Assembly (NCBI RefSeq): GCF_000189635.1
Contig: NW_002476426.1
Coordinates: 1,054,001 to 1,118,000 of the forward strand
Origin: Tetrahymena thermophila SB210
Lineage: Eukaryota > Ciliophora > Oligohymenophorea > Hymenostomatida > Tetrahymenidae
Length of the DNA: 64,000 nt
Direction: 5' to 3'
Position numbers and translations under genes: made by a program. Shown one piece after another: positions 12,401-23,513 of this stretch (position 1 is the first letter of the stretch; each line of letters opens with the position of its first letter). A model generated the notes under the pieces. It saw only the letters and a program-made list of their open reading frames with translations, made no database searches and was not told the DNA's origin.

Positions 12401-14761
12401 GTCAAAAAAAACATGAGTACTGAAGAAATGGTAAATTTTTTCATTGATAATTCTTACAGAGAATATGAATATTTTTTATACTATCAAAATAGGTAACAAA
12501 CAAAGCTAAAAATATGATCCAACAAGTGCTAGTTTCCATAGAAAAGTTAAATAATATATTAAGTTTTACTGGTTATAAGAATATGGAATTAACGGAGCTA
12601 TTTAAGATTTTTGAAGACGTATGTTAATATTATTAAAACTTTGTTCTTAATTTAATATGATATTTATTTATTTTAAAGGGCTACTATTTACATAATGCCA
12701 AGCATAGCAATAATGTTGACAACGTTCCTATTATGATTAAAGCAAAGTATTTATTGAATATTTTAAAGCAGCTTCCATCTAAGTACTAGGAAAATAATCT
12801 TATGATGCTTTTTGCAGAAATGAGCTCTGAGTTCCATGAAAGATTTTAAAAATTTATGAAAGTTTCTAATCACACAAAATCAGAACTGCTAAAAGCTAAA
12901 AACACAATTAAAAAATACTAATCAATACTGAAAGAGAATATAGATTTGTTAAATAGAGATAAAAAAAGAAGAATTTTATACGAGTTTATAGAAAAGTAAT
13001 AATTAAATTTATGCATAACATCTTAAAAGACAAGAGCAGGGCTGAGAAAGAAACCAACAAAAGCAACGAATAATGGAATGAATAATTCTCTTACAGATGA
13101 TGAGGAAGATAGCTTAATTTAAATAAGTGGAACTGATTGTTGCGTGCACACTTTCTCTAATTTAGACTTTGTTATCGGTTTAACTTAAGGAGCATCAGGA
13201 GATTCAAGTAATTAAAAAAAGAAAGAAATGTTTGAAAATCAATCTCACTGCAAAGATATTATTTCATTTATTGATATATTTGCTTCTCTTCCAGAAGTTT
13301 AAGAAGTTGTTACTTCAGGTAAGGAGATAAGTGCTATAAATTCTAAGTTTTCTCAGTTTATGGAGGAACTTTTCGATATGGTAAAATTCAATCCTTTATT
13401 TAGTTAGTACAGCTAGGAAGATCAAGATTGGATAAACGATTAGCTAGAGAAATATATCACAAGAAAACTTTATGATTAGTAAATATTATTTAATTTGATT
13501 TTTAAGCTAATATTTTGTTTTATATAGAATATTTCCAAAAGAAAAGACATATGCTGATACAGCTTTATATTGTAGGATGAAAGTACTTAGCTGGATCAAT
13601 TATGATCACCTAGAAATTGAAAAAGTCAATAGAGTTGACGAAATGTGGGATATCTCTGCTAAGGGTAAACCAATTTTTTAAATCAAGTTTTTTTATTTAT
13701 TTTTAATTTTATTTAGCTCTTTTAAACATCGATTACGTGAAATCACCAAGTGAAAAATTAGATTGTTTAATTGAAAGTACTACAATAATGACAAATGTAC
13801 TCAAACTAACTTAAACAAGTGATAATGCTGCAAGTGCTGATAGCATCTTACCAATTTCAATTTATATATTATTGAAAGCATGCCCAACTCGTTTGTGGTC
13901 AAACATTAAGTGAGAATTAAATATTTAAAAAATTTCTTGTTAAAATTTCTTATTATCAAAATTAGTTTTATCAGTGCTTTTTGCAACAAAGAAAAGATGC
14001 TTACATAAATAGGATACTGCTTTGCTTAAATTAAATTAGCAGTCGATTTTCTAGCTAATTTAACTCCTAAACAAGTAAATGTAACAGATCAGTAATTCCA
14101 TGAGTAAGAACTTTCATTCTCATCAGATTATCTTAAATTTTTTGTTTTTTAGGCTTATATATGAAAAAGAAATATAGTATGGAATTTACTTTTTAAAGAA
14201 GAGACCAAGAGCTGTTAGAACTTCCATCAATAGAGAACTGGTCAAAAAAGTTTTAAATGATATCGAATAAAGAAAATCGAGCAAAGAGAGAGATTAATAG
14301 GAAAAACTTGTAGAAAATAATAAAAATTCTAAAACTCTATAAAATTAGTTAATTCATTAAACTAGCTAAAATTCTAATACAGAAACTAATTCTCTAGATC
14401 CTACAAAACTCTCTTTGGTCTAATCATTCGAGTATTAGCATCCTACTAATATTGAGTAAAAGAAATCATTAGAAAGAGGTAAAATCATTCATTATAAATA
14501 TAAAAAAAAATAATAGACTTTGATTATCAAAATTTTTTAATTAAAAAAGATTCTATCAAAGAAGACCTAAAATCTGATAATAGTAAAGAAAGCTCAGCTA
14601 ATTAGTCTCCAATTCCATAAGAATAGAGTGGAGACATGAGTACAAAATTTAAAAATTTGCAGAAATAAGAATCAACTTATGCTGGTAAAGAGGAACTTGA
14701 TGAATTTTAAATGAATATTGAAGAAGAATAATTGTAATAAAAACAAGAAAAACAATAATGA
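9471..14761 (+). CDS. RasGAP-like plus VPS9-domain protein (GAPVD1-like)
   Basis: Fourteen exons: 9471-10083, 10201-10298, 10358-10630, 10687-11200, 11269-11666, 11724-12056, 12125-12430, 12493-12618, 12679-13478, 13528-13664, 13717-13909, 13966-14103, 14153-14478, 14517-14761. All junction phases agree; product 1499 aa. Residues 1-200 are disordered. Residues about 240-660 resemble a RasGAP fold: a helical start (LAQNPKLLAQIIKTHGNN), then YIFKGPLQYI, then IPVPIRITCKII, and the C-terminal helix GYFLFDCYLIPQFM. I did not see a clear arginine finger. Residues about 1120-1300 are a VPS9 domain, the Rab5-family GDP/GTP exchange module. It carries the key aspartate (SADSILPISIYILLKA) and a tyrosine (IGYCFAQIKLAVDFL) where the family has its second catalytic residue. 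RasGAP first and VPS9 last is the order of animal GAPVD1/Gapex-5. The likely role is activating Rab5-type GTPases on endosomes. Confidence 0.8.
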
Positions 14762-15413
14762 AAAATATTTTAAAATAAATAAATAAATAAATATAAAGTG
14801 TTAAAGAATTAAAAAAATAAATTAAAAAAGATAAGTATTAAAGTATATTTGTAAAGTAATTTTCTAAAAAAATATTAAAAACTAAGATTTAAAAATAAAA
14901 AAATTATTTGAATAGTTAATTATGTTATTCGATAAGATTTGTTAAAACAAATTTTAATTATTTTAATTAATTAATAAAAAATTCTATCATAAATTTTGGT
15001 ATTTTTAATGAGCTTTAATAATTTGCATTAACTTATATTTGAAAAATAAATTGGTTTAGACAAATAATTTTATTAAAGATCGATTCATACTATTATATAA
15101 ATATATTTTTATTCCTACAAGTATCTTCAGAACAATTTTAATTACTTTTTGCTAAGAATAACTAAGTAATTAGGTAAATAATACTGAATATGCAGATAAT
15201 CTTTAAATAATAAAGAATTAGCATCTAATTAATTTAATAAGTATTAAAACTATGCTAATACATTTAATTAATTAAATGATGTTCTATAAATTAATTTTAT
15301 TACTATTAAGATTCATTTTATTGATAATTCATTTTACATTCATCAACCAAAATTTATTGAAATAATTATTATTGCTTTTGAAAAGTAGAAAACTCAGAGT
15401 AGTTGCTTGTTTA
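14762..15413. other. Intergenic region between convergent genes
   Basis: A/T-rich 3' UTR-type DNA with no coding signal or repeats beyond simple A/T runs. Confidence 0.55.
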
Positions 15414-15701
15414 TCATTCTTCTTAGTAGGACCAAACTTCATTTAAGCAGTCTACCATATCTTTTAGCTTTATATATTTTTCAAAAGGCTCATATGGAGG
15501 CTTTACTTATTCTATTATTTCATATATTATTTCTCTTTAATCTTCATCTAGATTATCAAATTGCTAAAAGTTTTGAGGCAATGGCTTTTTTTGTTAAGTC
15601 TTACTAGTCCATTCTTTTCTTTTTTTATTAAAATGATTATTGCCATACTCGCTGGAAGAAAAAACTGGCTTCTCTTTTGAATTAAAATTTTCTTTGTTCA
15701 T
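15414..15701 (-). CDS. 95-aa hypothetical protein
   Basis: Single exon from ATG at 15701 (AGTAATGAAC) to TGA at 15414. The N-terminal half is polar and disordered (MNKENFNSKEKPVFSSSEYG, then a basic KKRKEW patch). The C-terminal half is predicted helical and amphipathic with conserved-looking spacing (REIIYEIIEQVKPPYEPFEK, then KDMVDCLNEVWSYQEE). No signal peptide, zinc site or membrane segment is present. The sequence complexity and codon choice are clearly above the surrounding DNA, so I believe it is a gene, but I do not recognise it. A short helix-rich adaptor is one possibility. Confidence 0.65.
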
Positions 15702-16689
15702 TACTAAATTCTTGCTTTGAAAGTAAATTCGATATTTAACTTATTACTGATATTTTTAAATTTTTGTTATTTTCTTCAAATTAATATTGATAATTGTATA
15801 TTTTATAATTAAAGATTCTAATTTATTATTTAACAATCTAAAAAGCTAGCTATCTATCTAGCTATGGTTTGATTAAACTTCTTTTAAATCTTTTTTAAAT
15901 GTATAGCAATTTATTTGTTAGTAAAATTATGTTTAAATTTTACTTTTAATTAGACAATCCCTAATAAATTACTTTTAAGATTTCTATTATAAAACTAATC
16001 TAAGACACATCATTTTCAAAATGAAATAAACTTCATTTATTAGTTTAAAAAAATTATTCATTTACTTAATAAAATTTAAAAATAAATTAAGCAAACAACA
16101 TAATTTTATAAATAAATTAAGCATATAAATAAAAATAAAAATCGTTTTTTCATAAATTTAATTTCAAAAAATAATTTTGATTGAAAAATTTTATTTCTTT
16201 CGCATCTCAAAGATATATTATAGTATAACCTAAGTTCTTTTTAATACTTTGCACAATTTATTTTGAATTTATCATTTTAAATAATAATTAAATAAGTTTT
16301 TAATATATTGTAAATTTTTAAATATATATTATTTCATAAAAGCACTCAATTTTTTTTTTATTGAGGTTCACTCACTCACTTTATGATGTTAATTAGTCAA
16401 AAAAAAACTATAGTAAATATTCAATTTTTTAATGAAAAATAAAATGATTGTGATAAAATATTCTAAAATAAACTGAAAGTAAAAACAAATTTAAAAATTA
16501 AATAGTGATACATATTTTAATAAATTTTAAGTGGTAGAATATAATTTTTTAGTTAATTAAATTTGATAAATTCAGTATGCTTTTATTAGATTTTATATTA
16601 ATTTAGTAAACAAAGATATCTAATAAAAGTTAATAAATTTTATATAAAATGTAAAAGAAAGTGAAAAAGTTTTTTAAATGAAAAAAAAA
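15702..16689. other. AT-rich intergenic region
   Basis: Lies between two tandem minus-strand genes. There is a CACTCACTCACT-like patch near 16371-16380 and otherwise A/T-rich sequence. Nothing coding seen. Confidence 0.55.
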
Positions 16690-17984
16690 TCATTAGACAT
16701 TGCATTCTGTAACTTCTACACGTCCTTATTATGCTTATTATCTCCTAATCTCTTATTTTCTTCTTTCATCATTTTCAGCTGCTATAATGGCTGCTCTTAA
16801 GTTAGCAACTACGCTTTCTCTTTTGTTTTATTCTACTTACTTTAAAAAAAGAAATTATTTTAAATATATTTAAATTTGCTCTATACCTATGTTAATTATT
16901 AAAATTTGCTCTAGTATATTTCTAAAGCTATTCTAGCTTTGATTAATACTTCTTTGAGCTCTTCGTTTTCTTATTGTTATTCTTTGTAAGCTTTTTGTAA
17001 ATTGTTGTACTTATTATCTGAGGTAGATAACTCTTATCTCAAGCTATCAACAACATTCTACAGTTTTATAAATTATGTAGTATTATCTGCATTTTTAGAG
17101 GCTGTCTATAAGCGAGTTCTAAGTTACTCATTCATTTCTTTAACGCTTTATAATTTAACATTCGCTACTTGAAGATCATCCTTACATACAGTATTTTCAT
17201 TTTAAAGCATAGTTTATTATTCCTTTAATTATGCATTTTAGCTCTTAAGTTAAGAAATTTGTTTATTTAAGTTTTCAATTTATTCATTTTAATTGGTTTA
17301 TTATTATTATGATTATTGTTGTTATTATTGTTATTGTTATTATTTCAACTTTTATATTTATTGTAAAGCATCTTAATAACTTATTGGTTCTTTACCTTCT
17401 TCTATTTATTCCCTATATGTATTAATAAATATCATGATATTCTTCTTGTTATCGTTGAGGATTTTGTTTATTTTTTATTTCTTTTCGCTTAGTTATTAAT
17501 TATCATTTTATTAATTGCTAGTTTAGTTGCTATTCTATAGGGTGTTATAGAGCTCAATGACAGTATTCAACTCTTAAGAATTCATGGAGTGAAAAGGTTT
17601 AGATTTAATATCATTATATTTATTTTATAGGTTTAACAAGTTGCTAGATTTGTTATTATTACCATTAGAGTTATTAGAATAAGCTTCCTAAAACTACACC
17701 ATGTCTAATAATTTAACTACTTCGCAAATATCACTCATAGTATACATCCTTTTTTTTTCTATAAATTCTTCTAAAGTTTCATTTTCAGGTTAATTAGTTT
17801 CTTAAGAACCTTAATTTATCTATGCGTAGACATCATTATACTCTACTAGCATGTGACCTGGATGGTAGAATGCAATACATCCTAGACAAGCGTATTTCTG
17901 AGTATATTTGCATGAAGGATCTACACATAAAAAATTAAAAGGGTTAGATGCGTGTTTTGGTAAATTACACCTATTATTTTCCAT
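16690..17984 (-). CDS. B-box-like zinc-finger protein with polyQ and coiled coil
   Basis: Two exons, 17984-16887 and 16839-16690, split by a 47-nt intron (GTATAG...TTAAAG, phase 0); 415 aa. The start is MENNRC at 17984. Residues 6-44 carry an ordered set of zinc ligands: C6, H11, C20, C25, C33, C36, H41, H44. This fits the B-box type-2 scheme with slightly stretched early spacing (C-x4-H-x8-C-x4-C-x7-C-x2-C-x4-H-x2-H). After an acidic linker come helical segments and a glutamine tract of about 15 residues encoded by mixed TAA and CAA codons near 17298-17342, then a coiled coil to the C terminus (ending VTECNVQ). The mixed codons argue that the polyQ is selected rather than a simple slippage tract. 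Such B-box plus coiled-coil proteins act as scaffolds or ubiquitin-pathway adaptors in animals; no RING is present here. The next gene upstream on the same strand is also a B-box-like protein. Confidence 0.75.
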
Positions 17985-18423
17985 TTATATTATAAATTAT
18001 TTAGTTCTATTTTTTATTGTTTTAACTTATTTTATTTTTTTAAAGTATTTTTGATGATTAAAAAAATATTCCAAAACTCCCTCCTGCTTAGATTAATATC
18101 TTAAGTCACCTAATTTTTTTTTTCCCTTTTGAAAAATAAATAATTATAAGTATATTCTAACACAAATATTATCTGATGTTTTAATTATAACTTTGCAAAC
18201 AAATTATTTAATTATGTGGATGTGAATATGTTAATTACTCTTATAAACAATATAAAGTTAAGGATATTTTTTTTTAAATGATTGATAATCATAAAAAATT
18301 ACATTTTTTTTTAATTTATAAATATAAATTATGATATTTATGGTTTTTATTTGATAGTTAGTTATTTAATAATTGTTCATCAATTGATGAGTATTTTTTT
18401 AGATGATTTTTTTAAAGTAAATC
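17985..18423. other. Short intergenic region
   Basis: About 440 bp between tandem minus-strand genes, A/T-rich, containing the 3' end of one and promoter of the other. No extra feature seen. Confidence 0.55.
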
Positions 18424-21400
18424 TCAATTATTTTTGAATGAAATATTTATTTTATTATTATTTACCCAAGATTTTTGGATTTTTATTACTTTGTTTGCTT
18501 CTATGAGTAATATTTTATTATCAGAGCTCATCCCAAATGCAAATGATATAGGATTTTCAAATGACTCAATTATGGCCTTTGCTTTGCATGTAGCCCCATT
18601 TAAAATAGCAACTTTGTAGGAATTCTTATCATACTTAAACCCAAAACCGAAGTGATCATGGTTTAGAGCTATCAAGTTATTAAAGAATATTTTTTCTGGT
18701 TCTAATTTATTATTATGCTAAATTAATAGCTTAATTAAATTAGCAGCTGGTTTCTTCAATTTCAGCTCATTATCTAAGACCACTACTTATTATTACTTAG
18801 AAAAAGCACAAATTAAATTATTTGAATTTGATAAGAACTAAATAAAGTCACTCTTCTCAATAAATAAATCTACTTAAATTTCTTTTTTAATAACAGAATA
18901 GTCTTCGTTGAATGAGTAGCCGTAAATTCTGTTAGCATTCGAAATGTAGAGCTAATCTTCTATCCTTAAAAGATGAGATTATATAGATAAGTTTTTCAAG
19001 GAAATATCTATAATTTTCTATACAACACCGTTTTGTAAAGTACCATTTCTGTATGTTATATTCCATATCTTTAAAGAATCAGATTTGGAAAAAGTTGCCA
19101 AAGTAATCACTGTTACCAATGGTTTTACTGCAGCTGTACGATCTTCATTTATTTCTTCTTCTTTTTGATCTTTTGAATTCTTATTTATTGGAGCTACATC
19201 TTTAGTTAATTCCTCTTTTAGCACTATGATTTAGTCGATAGGAGCCTAATATTTTATTAAATAGTTTATTTTTAATAAAGAGAATTTTTTAAAAAATTAA
19301 TATTTATGTTACTGGATGGAAATCTCTTAACTCAGCAACCTCAGTTATATGACAATTGTTTCCTAAATTCCAAAGCTTTATTGATGAAGAGTTTTCTTTG
19401 AATTACCCTACAGAGAAGAACATATCATTATTACTTGGACATTGAGTTAAGTGAGTAACGTATCTATGTGCTCTCACCTTTTATTTAAATATGATATCTT
19501 AGGTTTCTTGGTCTTCAGATAAAGGTTAGGAAACTTCACAAGCCAAGATATAACCATCTTGAGTACCTGTCACGATGATATCATTTTTCATTTTCAAAGC
19601 ACAAGTAACATTGTCTTATGAAATTTTAGACTTGCAAATTGTATAATTAGATTAAGGAGAAGATTATTCACTTTTCGATTAAGCTTACTCCTACTTCTTA
19701 ACAGGAGATGCTAAGTGAATTAAGCTATTGGTGTGATTGTGGCCGAGTAAATTAGGTTATGATTGAATAGTTAATGGTTGTAAATTTTGCTTGGGCCTGC
19801 TGCATTGTAAGCTTGAATATTTATCATTTTTGTTTGTATCGTTGAGCTTTAATCCTTAACCTTCATGAGCGGCTAATAATTTTTACATAATAAATTAATA
19901 ATGTAAGATAATTTATGCAAAGAAAATACCCTAATTAAATAAAATTTTTAAATAAAAATTTGCAATTTATCAAAGGGAAAAATTAATATTAATTTTTTAC
20001 TTGTATTGTTATAATTGCTTGTGTAATATAAAGAGTCAATCAGAGCTCTTTTTTCATCTTTGTTAACCTTATTTTCTGAGTGGCCTCTTGCAGACAATTT
20101 ATTTATTTAAAGTGAGTTTTCACTTTAATCATTCAGTGAGGACAAATTAGAGCTTGTATGGTTTCTGATTTCACTCAAACTATCCAAATCTTAAGGAATT
20201 CTAGATAAGCTATCATTATTCTTTGCACGAGGAGAAATAATTTATTGGTTGTTTATCTTCTTTTCGCAAATAGTGTTGAGAGTATTTAGGCTGTTAATAA
20301 ATCTTTCCTTGAAAAATTATCTCTATTAAGTATTTACCTTATTATTTGTAGCTATACTTTACTTTTAATTGTTATTTAATGAGAGTGTGCTTGAATTAAT
20401 ATAATTTTGAGGGGTCTAATATTAATTAGCAATTTTCTAAGGTGAAATTGGAGAAATAAGCTTAGTATTGTTCAAAGACCCATTCAAGCTACTACTTCCG
20501 CAATTTCCTTACAGCTTCAATTAATTTAGTCTCATAAATTTGAGAGGAGATTCATGTGTATTATTAAGGTTACAGCTGTTGATGATGTTGCTTCTCAAGA
20601 AGTTTTCTAATTTGGGTTCGCTTTTTGAATCCGTCTTTGTAGGTGGTAATATGGAGTTCAGAGAATTTTTAGAATTTTCAAATACTTTTTTTTAATTATC
20701 AAGCAATTACTGTAATGTCTATTAAATTTAGGCTTATGTGGTGTTGAGGTCATCTAAAATAAATTTTAATTCAAGCTTTCCGGAGTGGAGCTGCTTAATA
20801 AGTTCTTCAATCTCCTATATTTATTTATAGATCAAAGAAATAAATTATAAAATGACAAAATTGATCAATTAATTAAAGTATCTATATGGGAAAGTTCTTT
20901 TAAATAATTAATCATCAAAATGAAATATGTGAAGGTATAACCAAGAAATATTAAATAAATTTATTTGGTATTGGTTTGTTTATTGATCCAGTGCTTATCT
21001 TCTTTTTCAAAAAGTGGTATAGCTTAATACAATTTAAATATAAAAGAGTTTTTTTATGATGCACTAAAAGGTCTACAAATTAACTAAATTACGAAAAATA
21101 AAAATTTTAAGAGTATTTTTTATTTATTTAAAATCCTATAGAAAATTTAAAATATGTCAAATAGGATTTTATGGTTTTTCTTCTAGTCTTTGTAGGATTA
21201 TTTTAATTCATGCATCTCTAGAATTAAAAATTACAAAAATTTTTTACTGGCTTTCTAGATGAATGCAAATATCAATAAACAATCTGATTAAATCTACTAA
21301 TTGTGTAGGAATATTAAATTTATAAGCAAAATTACAATTAAAAAAGAAAAAAAGCTTTAATTAATATTTCTTACACTGTAGGATTTGCTTTCGTCTATTT

Positions 21401-21902
21401 TTTGGACTATTATGGTCGCTATTTTAGACTGATCAGTAGATTTAAGTTTGTTTTATATAAAAACTGAGAGCATGTTTTTTAAATTTTCTTAGAGTTCATA
21501 TCTAAAATTATTTATTTGTTCCTATAAGCTTTTGATAAATTAATCGTAGGCCTCTTATATCTAACCATAGATTTTTGCTCTAAATTACTGCGAAAGTAGG
21601 TTTTCTTCTTTTGACATGAGATTCAATTTTTCTTCTAAGTTTCTACCATTAAATGCTTGTAACACTTCATCCTTACTGAATTAAGAATCGCTCAAATCCC
21701 AGAAGTCATTTTCAATAATCTTCATACATTATTAGAATTTGGAGAATGGAATCACATCTAACTCATCAACATAGCGATTTTATTTCATGCACTTAGAACA
21801 CAATAATTTTTTGGATGAATAGTTGCCAATATCTATGAAATTAATAGCTTGATTATGATGTTCATTGCATATTAACTAGCAATCAAGATTCTAGTTACTC
21901 AT
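18424..21902 (-). CDS. B-box-like / coiled-coil / WD40-propeller protein
   Basis: Exons 21902-21375, 20814-20001, 19872-19313 and 19245-18424 (introns 560, 128 and 67 nt; phases 0, 1, 0) give 907 aa. Residues 8-38 hold a reduced zinc-finger set (C8, C12, H15, H16, C35, C38; ICNEHHNQAI then LLCSKC), as in ciliate B-box-like proteins. A coiled coil follows to about residue 200 (LHSGKLELKFILDDLN at the second exon), then a serine/asparagine-rich linker to about residue 480. The C-terminal part is WD40-like: DIIVTGTQDGYILAC, SIKLWNLGNN, DSLKIWNITYRNGT, and further beta-rich repeats to the end. The order zinc finger, coiled coil, propeller is TRIM-like, without a RING. The first intron is unusually long and might hide another exon around 20950-21060. 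Confidence 0.7.
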
Positions 21903-23513
21903 ATTGTATAGATTTGTTTGTTTGAATATTTATTTGTGTGTGTTTTTTTAATAATGTATCTTATTTTTCTAATAAAAGATGTTTATTTAATTTATTTTGT
22001 ATATTTTTTTATTTATTAAATCGATGGTATCTAAAATCTAGAGTATTATTTAAATGGTTTCAATATGTCATACACAAAGGTAAATTAAATAGATTTTGGT
22101 CAAATAGCAATCAAAATAAATAGTTTAATAAGGAAATCTATATATTTTAATAGAATGCTTACCTTATATCATACTTAATTACAATTTACCTTGATATTAC
22201 TCAGTGTTAATGAAAATTATTATCAAAGTCTACTTTAATTTTTGAAATTATTTTCATTTTATTTGCTTACATTTAAAAATAATAGAATCTCCATTAAAAA
22301 ATTTTTTAAAAAATCGTAAAAATTTAATATTTATCTAAAAAATTTAGAAAATATACAAATTAATAATTTTTCATATAAGAAGAATATATAAATGAATCTT
22401 CATAGTATAAAAATGAGTAAAATAAAATAATTATTTGGTCAATTTTATTTCTAAAATATTTTTAAATCAAATAAAAAAAATTTTTACTTATTTAACTTGA
22501 AAAATCTAAAACTAAAAATTGACCCATTAAAAAAATCTAATAAAAAGGAATGGTTATTATAATTTGATCAAGTATTGTCTAGTATTACTTTCAAAAATAA
22601 TAGTCAAATAAAAATTCATAGTTTTAAGTGGTTGATAAAAAATGGTGAAATATTTTTAGTCTTATTTAATATTTAAATTTTAATAATTTTATGTATTTTT
22701 ATTAAAATAAAGCACTAAAAAGTTTATTCTAACATTTAAATTAAGGAAACCATATTTTAAAATTATAATTTCCTTGATATACGCAAAGGTGAAAAAAAAT
22801 AAATTAATAACCTTTTTGCAGTTATCATATATTAACAATTACGCAAAAAGAACTATTTTTAAAAACGAAATATAATTTCTTGGAACTTTTTTATTTTTAG
22901 AAATAATTATAAATAACAAAATTAAAAATGTTTCATTTCTTTTTTAAAATAAAAGATTCGTGCCAAACCAAAAGTGTTAATAAATTTTGTATAAAAGTAT
23001 TAAAATATTTTTAATTGTTTTAGTTTTTTATGAAGTTAAATAACAGTAAAACAACATCTTATTTTAGTTTTTTACAGTATTATTTTTAATATTTAAGAAT
23101 TCTTTTATTAGAATTAATTTTAGAAGGAAGAATGTAAAGTTAAAATAGTAAATGAAATTAAATGAATGAATGAATTAATTTGAGTTATTAATTATTTTTG
23201 CCAAGAATTATTAATTATTCAATAGAACATTATAATATAAAACAATGACATGTGTGCAAGATAAATTATTACTGGTGGTGAAATAGTTTGTATAATTATA
23301 GTTATTTATATAATATTAATAATTCTGCATTTGCTTTACTAAAGAATAGTTAATTGGATGAATTGACAAGCTATTCTTCTCAACTACTACTATCATGTTT
23401 TTAAATAAGATTTTATAAAAGCAATCTTTTGGTAGTTTTTGATAAGAATTTATTTATTTTTACAATATATTAACTTTTTTTGTTTTAAAATTTCAAATTT
23501 TATTATTTTTTTC
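21903..23513. other. AT-rich intergenic region
   Basis: About 1.6 kb upstream of the B-box/WD40 gene and downstream of NOP58. Very low complexity; no coding-like or structured segment found. Confidence 0.55.

Noticed and set aside
9471..14761. Reading the many TAA/TAG codons as evidence of a pseudogene
   Set aside because: The same codons occur throughout all conserved genes here and the splice phases are consistent over 14 exons; they encode glutamine.
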